From NCBI RefSeq assembly GCF_022447245.1, contig NZ_JAKVBC010000043.1:1-39422 (forward strand): 39,422 nt of DNA. The letters run 5' to 3'. Positions 18,336 to 29,260 of this stretch are shown here, one piece after another. Both the position numbers and the translations under genes were made by a program. Below the pieces are notes generated by a model. It was not told the DNA's origin, ran no database searches, and saw only the letters and a list, made by a program, of their open reading frames with translations. Origin of the DNA: Kordia sp. GTDB taxonomy: Bacteria > Bacteroidota > Bacteroidia > Flavobacteriales > Flavobacteriaceae. Position 1 is the stretch's first letter. Every line of letters starts with the position of its first letter.

Positions 18336-20318
18336 TCAAATTTTATCTGCAACCATTTTATCAATACTCAATTGTACTGTTGTACCTTTATTTTCCTGAG
18401 AACTAATTTGCAGCTTCCCGTAGATTTCTTGTGCGCGTAACTGCATGTTTTCCAATCCATTTGCATCATCATTTTCATGTATATCAAAACCTTTTCCATC
18501 ATCTATAATGGCCAATACATATTGCTCCTTTTTTTCCTGAAAATGAATGGAAATTGTTTTTGAATCTGCATGTTTTATAGCATTGTTGATTGCTTCTTGC
18601 ATGATTCTAAAGATATTAATTCCAACTAGCGAAGAAAAGGTTGAGTTTTCAGAAACTTCATTGCTAAATTCAATTTCAGCACCTGTTAATACTTTGGCTT
18701 GTCCGATATGGTTCATCATACGTTGCTCTAAATCTTCGAAGTGAATTTCGTCCATATTCATTGCCCAAATCGTATCCCGCAATTGATTAATTGTATGTCG
18801 AATAAAGAAATTAATATTTGACAAACGATCTAGAAAATCAGGATTTGCATCTTTGAGTCCGTATTTCAAATTGTCTATCGAAGAGATAATAAACGTTAGT
18901 TGCGAACCGATATTATCATGTAAATCGCGTGAGATTTTTAAACGTTGTTCATGCAATTTATTTTGCGTTTCTACTTTGATTAAAGCATCTTTTAATTCGT
19001 TCTCCTTCTGTAATTGTCTGTTTTTTATTTTTTGTTGATTGTACAACAAATACCCTAACGCCAAGAATACCAAAACGCCTGCAATCATTCCATAAATAGT
19101 GGTATTCTTTTTAGATATGCTCGCATTTTTCTCCGCTATTTCTGCACGCTGCAAGAGTATTTCTTTTTCTTTTTCTGCAGATTGATATTTTTCAAAAATT
19201 TCATTCGTAGCAATGGTTTCTTTTTCTTTTTGAATGGTATCTTGAAGTTTGATTGTTTCTTGATAGTAATGCGATGCATTTTCAAAATCGCCCAATTCTC
19301 GGTATGCATTTGCCATTCTGCGAAGCGCTTTACTTTTTATCATCATTTGTGAATCGCTCAAGTTTTCCAAAGCAATCGTATAAGCATCAATAGCAGCTTT
19401 GTAATTCCCTTGATTGTAATAGGAAATTCCCAATAATTGGATGTTTTTAGCGCGATGCTTTCGAGAATTGAATCGTTGGTAAATTTCATCTGCTTTTTTC
19501 AAATAGTAAACCGCAGAATCGTTTTGCTGCAACTGCTGATAAGTTTTTCCTAAGCTATTATAACTTGTTGCCAAACCTCTGATATCGTTGATTTTCTGTT
19601 TTGAAACAATTGACTTTTGTGCATAATACACACATGAATCTAGTTGTTTCAAAGCAGAAAAATTCATCACCATATTGGTATATGAAGCGCCAATTCCGTA
19701 GGTATCTTTGATTGCTTTTCTGATGACTAAACTATGTTTGTGATAGCTGTTTGATTCTTTATGTCGTTTCAATTTAGACAATAACAATCCTATATTATTC
19801 AAACTGTTTGCCTGTCCTCTTTGTTGGCCAAGATCTTTGAATATTTCATACGAACTCAGGTAATAATCCATAGCGGTTTTATACTGTTCTTTTCCCCAAT
19901 AAATCAAGCCTTTGTTATTAAACACAGAAGCCATTGCATCTTTGTCGTCAGCTGCTTTGGCAATTTCATAAGCTTTGTCGTACCAAAGTAACGAGTTATC
20001 TTTTTTTCCTACAATATAATAGTATACACCTTTTCGCAAAAACGAACGTGTTTTTAAAAAGTTATTCTGGAGTATTTCACTTTTTTGGATTGCGATTTCA
20101 GAGAGTTCTTGAGAAATTTCAGGTTTTGAATACGCATATTTAAAAAATACTTTGTGCAAATATTGTACACGCAAAGAATCGTTTTCCATTGCTTGTGCAA
20201 CTGAACCAATACTATCTATAATAGCTTGATTAGTTTGTGCAATTACTTCTAAAAAAGAACTCTGAAAAAACAGTAATAAAATAACTGTCTGCCATCTATA
20301 TTTGGTGAATATATTCAT
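18336..20318 (-). CDS. TPR-containing sensor histidine kinase (HisKA_3)
   Basis: 660 residues. A signal peptide or N-terminal anchor (10-28) is followed by about seven tetratricopeptide repeats (65-365), which would lie in the periplasm, a coiled segment, one membrane helix (408-427), then the HisKA_3 dimerisation domain with His467 (ISRDLHDNIGSQ) and a HATPase_c domain (EAINNAIKH, DDGKGFD, GLENMQLRAQEI). This layout is common in Bacteroidota. Ligand unknown; the TPR region suggests sensing through protein contact. Operon with the NarL-type regulator. Confidence 0.92.
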   Translation of the reverse strand: MNIFTKYRWQTVILLLFFQSSFLEVIAQTNQAIIDSIGSVAQAMENDSLRVQYLHKVFFKYAYSKPEISQELSEIAIQKSEILQNNFLKTRSFLRKGVYYYIVGKKDNSLLWYDKAYEIAKAADDKDAMASVFNNKGLIYWGKEQYKTAMDYYLSSYEIFKDLGQQRGQANSLNNIGLLLSKLKRHKESNSYHKHSLVIRKAIKDTYGIGASYTNMVMNFSALKQLDSCVYYAQKSIVSKQKINDIRGLATSYNSLGKTYQQLQQNDSAVYYLKKADEIYQRFNSRKHRAKNIQLLGISYYNQGNYKAAIDAYTIALENLSDSQMMIKSKALRRMANAYRELGDFENASHYYQETIKLQDTIQKEKETIATNEIFEKYQSAEKEKEILLQRAEIAEKNASISKKNTTIYGMIAGVLVFLALGYLLYNQQKIKNRQLQKENELKDALIKVETQNKLHEQRLKISRDLHDNIGSQLTFIISSIDNLKYGLKDANPDFLDRLSNINFFIRHTINQLRDTIWAMNMDEIHFEDLEQRMMNHIGQAKVLTGAEIEFSNEVSENSTFSSLVGINIFRIMQEAINNAIKHADSKTISIHFQEKKEQYVLAIIDDGKGFDIHENDDANGLENMQLRAQEIYGKLQISSQENKGTTVQLSIDKMVADKI

Positions 20319-20639
20319 ACGTTGGTGTTGGTTCGCTATAAAAAATAAGGTACAGGCTTTTAGTTACAATTCTAAAAAAATGATTCTTACACAAATTTCC
20401 AATGATTGTATGATTTAAAGAATAAGGCACCTGCCCTATTTTTGAAATTATTTACATAAAAATAATAATGATTTTGCTAAATACATACATCCTCAAAGCA
20501 TTGTATAACAACATCTTAAAGCCTATTATAAACAGTTCTTATGGATGGATAGGAAAATCAAATTTTCTTTGAATAAATCTCTTTGTTACTTATCTATATT
20601 TGCAGCGGTTAATAACATAAATTTTAAACAAATAATAAT
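20319..20639. other. 321-nt divergent intergenic region upstream of ahpC
   Basis: No gene is seen. It separates the minus-strand kinase from plus-strand ahpC and carries the ahpC promoter at its right end. No obvious OxyR- or PerR-type dyad was recognised by eye. Confidence 0.4.
20568..20602 (+). promoter_or_regulatory. Promoter of the ahpC operon
   Basis: TTTG (20568-20571), 23 nt, then TATATTTG (20595-20602), a full TAnnTTTG match. Transcription would begin around 20609, about 30 nt before the ATG. The spacing is at the long end for this promoter class but is the same as in the tRNA-Ser promoter in this window. Confidence 0.6.
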
Positions 20640-21281
20640 ATGGCATTCGTAGGAAAAAAATTCCCAAACTTGGACGTTGACGCAATGAACGAAATGGGAG
20701 ATACTTTCAAATTAAACATCTTAGATGAAGCAGTAAATAACAAGAAAAAAGTATTGTTATTCTGGTATCCAAAAGATTTTACATTTGTTTGCCCAACAGA
20801 ATTACACGCATTTCAAGCTGCTTTAGGTGAATTTGAAAAAAGAAACACAATTTTAGTTGGAGCTTCTTGTGATACTCCAGAAGTACACTTTGCTTGGTTA
20901 AACACGGAAAAAGATAACGGTGGAATTGAAGGAGTAACATATCCTTTATTAGCTGATAGCAACCGTAACTTATCTAGCATCTTAGGTATTTTAGATATTA
21001 CAAACGAACTATATGACGAAGAAACTGGAACTGTACAAGTTGAAGGTGACAACGTAACTTACAGAGCTACGTATTTAATCGACGAAGAAGGAACAGTTTT
21101 CCATGAAGGAATCAACCACATGCCAGTTGGGAGAAACGTAAATGAGTACATCCGTTTAATTGACGCTTACACGCACGTTCAAGAAAAAGGAGAAGTTTGT
21201 CCTGCAAACTGGGAAGAAGGTAAAGATGCAATGAACGCTGACAGAAAAGGTGTTGCTGAATATTTAGCTGCAAACGTATAA
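20640..21281 (+). CDS. ahpC: Peroxiredoxin AhpC (2-Cys)
   Basis: 213 residues. Reduces H2O2 and alkyl hydroperoxides in the cytoplasm. Peroxidatic Cys51 lies in FTFVCPTELHAF and the resolving Cys187 in EVCPANWEEG, followed by a C-terminal tail, so a typical 2-Cys enzyme of the AhpC/Prx1 group. No ahpF is beside it; the thioredoxin-like gene 11 nt downstream is the likely reductant, by position. Good upstream promoter. Confidence 0.93.
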   Translation: MAFVGKKFPNLDVDAMNEMGDTFKLNILDEAVNNKKKVLLFWYPKDFTFVCPTELHAFQAALGEFEKRNTILVGASCDTPEVHFAWLNTEKDNGGIEGVTYPLLADSNRNLSSILGILDITNELYDEETGTVQVEGDNVTYRATYLIDEEGTVFHEGINHMPVGRNVNEYIRLIDAYTHVQEKGEVCPANWEEGKDAMNADRKGVAEYLAANV

Positions 21282-21292
21282 ATTGTATAAAA

Positions 21293-21607
21293 ATGGTTCA
21301 AGAATTAAATCAAGATAACTTACAAGAATTGGTTGCTAGCAACGATACTGTTGTAGTACAATATTCTGCTTCTTGGTGCGGAAATTGCCGTATTATGAAA
21401 CCAAAAGTTAAGAAACTGGCACGTGAACTAGAAGATGTGACTTTTGTTATTGCTGATGCGGAAAAATTCCCTGAATCAAGACAATTGGCTACGGTAGACA
21501 ATTTACCAACATTCGCTACTTTTAAGAATGGAGCGTTTGTAAATCAAGTTCAAACTAACAAATTTGACGTGTTAAAAGAACTCGTTGATGAAGTTGCACT
21601 TAATTAA
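21293..21607 (+). CDS. Thioredoxin family protein
   Basis: 104 residues, a single thioredoxin fold with the active site WCGNC (Cys29, Cys32) in place of the canonical WCGPC; the cis-Pro is in VDNLPTFATF. No signal peptide, so cytoplasmic. The Pro-to-Asn change should alter the redox potential. It is co-transcribed with ahpC and is its probable electron donor. Confidence 0.92.
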   Translation: MVQELNQDNLQELVASNDTVVVQYSASWCGNCRIMKPKVKKLARELEDVTFVIADAEKFPESRQLATVDNLPTFATFKNGAFVNQVQTNKFDVLKELVDEVALN

Positions 21608-21622
21608 CAAAAACAATTTTCA

Positions 21623-21880
21623 ATGAAATTACCTGTAATTAAGCACTTAACACAGTTTATTGCTGAAAATGACGAAGATTATGTAGTGGAAACTATTGAT
21701 ACCTTAGAAGCACTAACGGAAGTTCCATCTTTAAAAGATGAAGAATTAGATGTTATTGGTGAGCTTATTTCTAATATGTACGGCGCTATTGAAGTACATA
21801 AAATGGAAAAAGCTGGGACACCAAGAAAAGAAGCATTGAATAGTTTTATGCAACGTGTTATGGGTTCTATTGATAAGTAA
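21623..21880 (+). CDS. DUF6952 family small acidic protein
   Basis: 85 residues, third gene of the ahpC-thioredoxin operon (15-nt gap). The sequence MKLPVIKHLTQFI...DYVVETIDTLEALTEVPSLKDEELDVIGELISNMYGAIEV is predicted mostly helical, acidic and has no cysteine and no signal or membrane segment. Assigned to DUF6952 from memory of the family; no function is known. Placement suggests an accessory role in peroxide defence, such as a partner of AhpC or the thioredoxin. A terminator follows directly. Confidence 0.8.
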   Translation: MKLPVIKHLTQFIAENDEDYVVETIDTLEALTEVPSLKDEELDVIGELISNMYGAIEVHKMEKAGTPRKEALNSFMQRVMGSIDK

Positions 21881-21902
21881 TAAAATTGTATAATTCTAAA
21901 AG

Positions 21903-21941
21903 AAATCGTCTGTAAATTAAAATTTATAGACGATTTTTTTT
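21903..21941 (+). terminator. Terminator of the ahpC-trx-DUF6952 operon
   Basis: AAATCGTCTGTAAATT (21903-21918) pairs with AATTTATAGACGATTT (21921-21936) with one G-U wobble, then a T-run to about 21941. Confidence 0.85.
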
Positions 21942-21963
21942 ATGTATCAATTTATATTATGAG

Positions 21964-21999
21964 CATAAAAAAAGGAGCTATCTAAAAAGACAGCTCCTT
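21964..21999 (-). terminator. Terminator of katG
   Basis: On the minus strand AAGGAGCTGTC / GATAGCTCCTT (21999-21989 with 21982-21972, one mismatch) is followed by a T-run (A-run 21967-21973). It lies 25 nt past the katG stop, back to back with the ahpC operon terminator. Confidence 0.75.
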
Positions 22000-22023
22000 G
22001 TATATGAATGAATTTATATTTTA

Positions 22024-24216
<2,193 letters not shown>

Positions 24217-24405
24217 TTAATTTATACTGTGTTTTTAAGTATTCTAAAATTACTCAATAAAATGGATACTTTTCATAAAACAAATTGATTGTTTTTATTT
24301 TAAGATAGATTTTTACTATTCTATGGTTATTAAAAAATTAACGATTATTTACCATTTTTGGACTAGAAATTAGCTATTTTTAGAAACTAAAAAAACAAAA
24401 TAACC

Positions 24406-24912
24406 ATGGCATCAGTAACCCTACAAGGAAACGAATTTCATACTTCTGGAAATTTACCAGAAGTTGGAGCTGCAGCTCCTGATTTTGCATTAACAGCAAC
24501 AGATTTATCTACAAAAACTTTAGCCGACTATAAAGGATCAAAAGTTGTGTTAAATATTTTCCTAAGTATTGACACAGGAACATGCGCAACTTCTGTGCGT
24601 AAATTTAATAGAGAAGCAAGTGAATTAGAAAACACAAAGGTTTTGTGTATTTCTCACGATTTACCATTTGCACAAGCGCGTTTTTGTGGTGCTGAAGATT
24701 TAGACAATGTGATCAACCTTTCTGATTATAAAAATGGAAGCTTTGGAAAAGATTACGGTTTAGATTTTGTGGACGGTCCATTAGAGACATTACATTCTCG
24801 TGTAGTTGTTGTGATTGATGAAAACGGAACTGTAAAACATACTGAACAAGTTGCAGAAATTGTAGATGAACCTAACTATAAAGCAGCTTTAGAAGCCTTA
24901 TTAGATGATTAA
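24406..24912 (+). CDS. tpx: Thiol peroxidase Tpx (atypical 2-Cys peroxiredoxin)
   Basis: 168 residues. Peroxidatic Cys60 (SIDTGTCATSVRKFN) and resolving Cys94 (ARFCGAEDLDNV) are at the family spacing; Thr57 completes the active site. Reduces organic hydroperoxides with thioredoxin. It shares a 207-bp intergenic region with divergent katG, which may hold common control sites though none was recognised. Its end overlaps the start of the DgkA gene by 8 nt. Confidence 0.94.
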   Translation: MASVTLQGNEFHTSGNLPEVGAAAPDFALTATDLSTKTLADYKGSKVVLNIFLSIDTGTCATSVRKFNREASELENTKVLCISHDLPFAQARFCGAEDLDNVINLSDYKNGSFGKDYGLDFVDGPLETLHSRVVVVIDENGTVKHTEQVAEIVDEPNYKAALEALLDD

Positions 24913-25264
24913 ATTCATTAAAGGAAGAATAAAAGGAGTTGGATATGCGTTTAAAGGCGCATATCTGCTCATTACTACTGAAGCTAGTGTAAAAGCACAG
25001 TTTTTTATCGGAGTTTTAGTTACTATTGCTGGATTTTATTTTGAAATCTCCAGAAGCGAATGGATTCTACAAATTTTAACTATTGGATTAATTATGAGCC
25101 TAGAAGGTCTCAACACTGCTATTGAAGAGATTGCTGATTTCATACATCCAGAACATCACAAAAAAATAGGCCTTATTAAAGATTTAGCTGCTGGAGCAGT
25201 ATTTATCTTTGCCATTGCTGCAGTTATCATTGGTTGTTTTATTTACCTACCCAAAATGATTTAG
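24905..25264 (+). CDS. Diacylglycerol kinase family protein (DgkA-like)
   Basis: 119-residue integral membrane protein with three helices (about 32-48, 52-65, 95-115) and the DgkA signature GLNTAIEEIADFI...KDLAAGAV including the catalytic and metal-binding Glu residues. Phosphorylates diacylglycerol or, in Gram-positive relatives, undecaprenol; the substrate cannot be decided. The ATG lies inside the last codons of tpx (ATGATTAA), so translation is coupled although the functions look unrelated. Confidence 0.9.
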   Translation: MIKFIKGRIKGVGYAFKGAYLLITTEASVKAQFFIGVLVTIAGFYFEISRSEWILQILTIGLIMSLEGLNTAIEEIADFIHPEHHKKIGLIKDLAAGAVFIFAIAAVIIGCFIYLPKMI

Positions 25265-25365
25265 CAGACAATCGAATTCTCCCATATTAAAAAACTACCA
25301 AAAACTACATCTGTTTTCTTTTTTTTACCTTGATACTATCATTCAATCAAAAAACATGTATCATT

Positions 25366-25563
25366 ATGAAAAAAAGAGCATTAAAAACACTCGCTCTAAA
25401 TAAGAAATCTATTTATAATTTATAAAACTTATTAAAAGGTGGAGCTTTACCAACACTCAACAAAGGATGTCATAACGATTCTGGATGTGTAGGACCAATA
25501 CAAGAAACTTGCGGTATTATTAACTGTGAATTACCAAGTGTATTAATTCCTTGTGAAACCTAG
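25366..25563 (+). pseudogene. RiPP precursor (class I lanthipeptide-like) with in-frame stop in leader
   Basis: A 66-codon frame: MKKRALKTLALNKKSIYNL, a TAA at codon 20 (25423-25425), then NLLKGG and a core starting ALPTLNKGC with five Cys (CHNDSGC, TC, NC, PC) and several Ser/Thr, ending in TAG. The MKK...L.L.KK.I..L....GG pattern is the leader of Bacteroidota class I lanthipeptide-like precursors, and a neighbour at 25833 shares it. An AAA-to-TAA change would explain the stop. No start codon lies between the stop and the GG. Own terminator at 25573. Either newly dead or made by readthrough; no modification enzymes are in the window. Confidence 0.6.
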
Positions 25564-25572
25564 CAAATCCTT

Positions 25573-25601
25573 AGCGGGAGCAATCCCGCTTTTTCTTTTT
25601 T
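25573..25601 (+). terminator. Terminator of the first RiPP precursor
   Basis: AGCGGGA (25573-25579), GCAA loop, TCCCGCT (25584-25590), then a T-rich run to 25601. It is 9 nt after the TAG, showing the broken precursor was its own transcription unit end. Confidence 0.88.
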
Positions 25602-25790
25602 ACAATTAGTTACATAAAACATCCATAATATTCTTCTTCTTTCCTAAAAAAATCTATTGTTATCTTAACTTATTTTTTCATCAAATAAATCCTCTTTAGA
25701 CACTCATAACGTGATAGTTATTCAAAAAAAAATAATGGTCATGATTCATAAATCTCGATTATATTATTCTTATTCCTACTTTTCTAATGA

Positions 25791-25803
25791 CTAACTTAGT
25801 TAG
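25791..25803. promoter_or_regulatory. Inverted repeat CTAAC-TTA-GTTAG upstream of RiPP precursor
   Basis: A perfect 5-bp inverted repeat with a 3-nt spacer, 30 bp before the ATG of the 58-residue precursor and just after TACTTTTC (25777-25784), a 7/8 match to the -7 element TAnnTTTG. Possible operator; short enough to occur by chance in A/T-rich DNA. Confidence 0.3.
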
Positions 25804-25832
25804 ATAATTTATTACAAAAACATATTTAAATC

Positions 25833-26009
25833 ATGAAAAAAAGATCAATTAAAAGTTTATCATTAAAAAAGACAACTGTTAGTAAACTAGACACAAACAC
25901 GTTACAAGGAGGAAAAGAAGCTTCTAGAACCTTATGGCATTCTATCATTATTTGTGTTACAAGAATAACAAACGAAGATTGCCCTTCATTAACATGTCCA
26001 CAAGAATAA
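25833..26009 (+). CDS. RiPP precursor peptide, class I lanthipeptide-like
   Basis: 58 residues: leader MKKRSIKSLSLKKTTVSKLD followed by TNTLQGG (cleavage after the Gly-Gly at 26-27), and a 31-residue core KEASRTLWHSIII...CPSLTCPQE with three Cys (41, 50, 55) and nine Ser/Thr, suitable for thioether rings. The leader matches the K.L.L.K.T.S.L...GG form of Bacteroidota lanthipeptide-like precursors and the upstream gene at 25366. No LanB, LanC, peptidase or transporter is nearby, so processing would have to be in trans. A strong terminator follows. The product class is inference from leader form. Confidence 0.68.
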   Translation: MKKRSIKSLSLKKTTVSKLDTNTLQGGKEASRTLWHSIIICVTRITNEDCPSLTCPQE

Positions 26010-26016
26010 ACTAACA

Positions 26017-26075
26017 TAAAAGGGTTTGTTTCCAAATATAGTGGAAACAAGCCCTTTTATTCCTTAATTTTTTTT
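26017..26075 (+). terminator. Terminator of the second RiPP precursor
   Basis: A 16-bp stem (26018-26033 with 26043-26058, one T-G wobble; AAAAGGG...CCCTTTT ends) and a 9-nt loop, then a T-run at 26068-26075. Eight nt after the stop. Confidence 0.88.
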
Positions 26076-26149
26076 CGGGTACAGATATTTTTAAATATAT
26101 TGCGCATTAAGCGTAATTTGCATTTTTTGCAGTAAATAGCAATCCCTGA

Positions 26150-28615
26150 ATGGCAAGGAAAAAAACCGAAAAAAAATCAAAAACAACAAAAAAGACTTCT
26201 AAAGGTTCTAAATTCAAAAAACCTGATTTCACGTTTACCCGACAGCATCAAATTATATTGGGCAGCTTACTCATGTTATTTGCTATTGCTTTGTTTGTTG
26301 CTTTTGCTTCGTATTTTTTTACAGGTGAAGTAGATCAGAGCGCTTTGAGTAATACCGATGGTACTGCTACTACACAAAATTGGATGCAGAAATTTGGAGC
26401 AAGTATTAGTAATTTCTTTATCTACAGAGGATTCGGAATTGCTTCTTTTATTTTTGCAAGTTTATTATTTGTTACAGGATTGTATTTGTTGATGGACATC
26501 AAAAAGAAGTTGTTTAACAAATGGTTTTGGGGAAGCGTTATTGTCATTTGGCTTTCTGTCTTTTTAGGCTTCTTTTTTAATTCGGCTCCAATTTTAGGTG
26601 GAACTATTGGTTTTGAAATCAACTCCTACTTGCAATCATATGTTGGTAAAATTGGTGTTGGATTGTTGTTAGTTTTTGGTGCTATCATATATGCTGTATT
26701 GCGTTTAAAACTTACACCTGAACATGTCGCTGAATATATCAATAAGCGTAAATCTGATATCAAAGAAGATTTTGCTGAAGAGCAGACAACGACTGAAACT
26801 ACTCAAGATACAGAAACTCCAACTGATAGTACTCCAACAGAAGAAATTCCAGAAGTAAAAGAAGAAACAACTCCTACACAACCAGAAAAGTCTGAGTTTG
26901 AATTATCGGTCGAAAACCTACAACCAACCATCCAAAATCATTCTTTAACGGATACCTCAAAAAAAGATACAGAAATAAAAGACACTTCATTTGAAGTAGA
27001 AATTCCAAAAGAAGAGGAAGAAACAACGATTGAAGTTGAAAAGATTATTGAAGAGAAAACGGTTACTGAAAATTTATCAGACAAGCTTGTTAAAGAGCAT
27101 GGGGAATTTGACCCAACACTTGAATTGGGGAATTTCCGTTTTCCAACCATTGAGCTCTTAAAAGATTACACCAACGGAAGTTCTATCACTATCAATCAGG
27201 AAGAACTTGAAGAAAATAAAAACCAAATTGTTACCACACTTCGCAATTACAAAATAGAAATTGCCAGTATCAAAGCAACAGTTGGTCCTACGGTAACACT
27301 CTATGAAATCATACCCGAAGCTGGTGTACGTATTTCCAAGATTAAAAACTTAGAAGACGATATTGCACTCTCTCTAGCTGCCTTAGGTATTCGTATTATT
27401 GCGCCAATGCCCGGGAAAGGAACCATTGGTATTGAAGTTCCAAATAAAAAACCTGCCATCGTTTCTATGCGTTCTGCCATTGCTTCAAAGAAGTTTCAAG
27501 AAGCAGAAATGCAGTTACCAATTGCTTTTGGTAAAACGATTAGCAACGAAACTTTAGTGGTCGATTTGGCAAAAATGCCACACTTACTAATGGCGGGAGC
27601 AACTGGACAGGGTAAATCGGTTGGATTGAACTGTATTTTAACTTCTATCCTATACAAAAAACATCCTGCAGAAGTAAAGTTTGTACTGGTAGACCCGAAG
27701 AAAGTAGAATTGACATTATTCAACAAGATTGAACGTCACTATTTGGCAAAACTTCCAGATTCTGAAGAAGCTATTATTACTGACAATTCTAAAGTAATTA
27801 ATACGCTAAATTCGCTCTGTATTGAAATGGATCAGCGTTACGATTTATTGAAAAACGCCATGTGTCGTAATATTGTGGAATACAATACAAAATTTAAAGC
27901 TAGAAAACTGAACCCGAATGACGGACATAAGTTTTTACCATATATCGTCTTAGTTGTGGACGAATTTGCTGATTTGATCATGACGGCTGGAAAAGAAGTA
28001 GAAACACCAATTGCACGTTTGGCACAATTAGCTCGTGCAATCGGAATTCACTTGATCATTGCCACGCAACGACCTTCTGTAAATGTTATTACAGGAATGA
28101 TTAAAGCTAATTTCCCTGCCAGAGTTGCGTTCCGTGTAATGTCAAAGATAGATTCGCGTACGATTTTAGACAATGCTGGAGCCGATCAATTGATTGGTCG
28201 TGGTGATATGCTATATACGCAAGGAAACGATTTAATTCGTATCCAATGTGCTTTTGTAGATACGCCAGAAGTAGAAAAAATTACAGATTTTATCGGAGCT
28301 CAAAAAGCATATCCTGATGCATTTATGTTACCAGAATTTGTTGGTGAAGAAAGTGGCACAAGTCTTGATATAGAGATTTCAGACAGAGACAAACTATTCC
28401 GTCAAGCTGCAGAAATTATTGTAATTGCACAGCAAGGTTCCGCCTCGTTATTACAACGAAAGTTAAAACTTGGCTACAACCGTGCAGGACGACTTATTGA
28501 TCAATTAGAAGCAGCTGGGATTGTAGGTCAGTTTGAAGGAAGCAAAGCGCGCCAAGTGCTTGTCCCAGATATTTTAGCTTTAGAACAATTATTAGAAAAC
28601 GAAAAAAATGGATAA
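26150..28615 (+). CDS. ftsK: FtsK/SpoIIIE DNA translocase
   Basis: 821 residues. A Lys-rich N-terminus, four membrane helices (about 38-185), an acidic Glu/Thr-rich linker (200-310), then the alpha-beta motor: Walker A GATGQGKSVG (about 482-491) and Walker B VLVVDEFADL (about 598-607), and the C-terminal gamma winged helix (LLQRKLKLGYNRAGRLIDQLE) that reads KOPS-like sequences. Pumps chromosome ends across the septum and activates XerCD. The stop overlaps the lolA start by 8 nt. It begins a three-gene envelope operon. Confidence 0.95.
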   Translation: MARKKTEKKSKTTKKTSKGSKFKKPDFTFTRQHQIILGSLLMLFAIALFVAFASYFFTGEVDQSALSNTDGTATTQNWMQKFGASISNFFIYRGFGIASFIFASLLFVTGLYLLMDIKKKLFNKWFWGSVIVIWLSVFLGFFFNSAPILGGTIGFEINSYLQSYVGKIGVGLLLVFGAIIYAVLRLKLTPEHVAEYINKRKSDIKEDFAEEQTTTETTQDTETPTDSTPTEEIPEVKEETTPTQPEKSEFELSVENLQPTIQNHSLTDTSKKDTEIKDTSFEVEIPKEEEETTIEVEKIIEEKTVTENLSDKLVKEHGEFDPTLELGNFRFPTIELLKDYTNGSSITINQEELEENKNQIVTTLRNYKIEIASIKATVGPTVTLYEIIPEAGVRISKIKNLEDDIALSLAALGIRIIAPMPGKGTIGIEVPNKKPAIVSMRSAIASKKFQEAEMQLPIAFGKTISNETLVVDLAKMPHLLMAGATGQGKSVGLNCILTSILYKKHPAEVKFVLVDPKKVELTLFNKIERHYLAKLPDSEEAIITDNSKVINTLNSLCIEMDQRYDLLKNAMCRNIVEYNTKFKARKLNPNDGHKFLPYIVLVVDEFADLIMTAGKEVETPIARLAQLARAIGIHLIIATQRPSVNVITGMIKANFPARVAFRVMSKIDSRTILDNAGADQLIGRGDMLYTQGNDLIRIQCAFVDTPEVEKITDFIGAQKAYPDAFMLPEFVGEESGTSLDIEISDRDKLFRQAAEIIVIAQQGSASLLQRKLKLGYNRAGRLIDQLEAAGIVGQFEGSKARQVLVPDILALEQLLENEKNG

Positions 28616-29255
28616 AATGAAAAAATTAGTTTTAGTGTTGGTATTAGGAGTATTTGCATTCAATGTAAGTGCACAAAATGCAGAAAAAGCAAAAAAACTA
28701 TTAGATGAAGTTTCTGCCAAAGTAAATAGTTATGAAAATATTCAGATCGAATTTAAATATGAATTGAATAATAAAGAAGCAAAAACAAAGCAAGAATCCA
28801 ACGGAAATGTAACACTTGAAGGTGATAAGTATTTATTAAACTTTTTAGGCTTTACTAAAATCTACGATACTAAAAAAGTATACACAATTGTACCTGCAAA
28901 CGAAGAAGTAACCATTTCTGATGCAGAAGATGATGAAACAGGATTATCTCCATCTGATATGCTTACATTTTACAAAAAAGGATATTCGTATGCTTGGGAT
29001 ATTTTACAAAATGTGCGTGGTAGAAAGATTCAATATATCAAATTAACGCCAACTAGCTTAGAATCAGACATCAAAAGTGTTTTACTTGGAATTGACATAA
29101 AAACAAAGCATATCTACAACTTAATAGAAACAGGAAAAAATGGTACAAATACCACTTTAACTGTTAATTCTTTTAAAACGAATCAGCCTTTATCAAAAAG
29201 CTTATTTATATTTGACGAATCGAAATACGAGGACTATTATATAGATAAAAACTAG
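28608..29255 (+). CDS. lolA: LolA-like outer-membrane lipoprotein carrier
   Basis: 215 residues (212 if started at the second ATG, 28617). The Sec signal KKLVLVLVLGVFAFNVSAQ leads to a periplasmic LolA/LolB-fold domain (AEKAKKLLDEVSAKVNSYENIQIEF, GNVTLEGDKYLL). It chaperones lipoproteins from inner to outer membrane. The ATG at 28608 overlaps the ftsK stop; MKKLV at 28617 is the more natural signal-peptide start and cannot be excluded. Followed 5 nt later by an LptF/G permease. Confidence 0.88.
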   Translation: MDKMKKLVLVLVLGVFAFNVSAQNAEKAKKLLDEVSAKVNSYENIQIEFKYELNNKEAKTKQESNGNVTLEGDKYLLNFLGFTKIYDTKKVYTIVPANEEVTISDAEDDETGLSPSDMLTFYKKGYSYAWDILQNVRGRKIQYIKLTPTSLESDIKSVLLGIDIKTKHIYNLIETGKNGTNTTLTVNSFKTNQPLSKSLFIFDESKYEDYYIDKN

Positions 29256-29260
29256 GCTAC

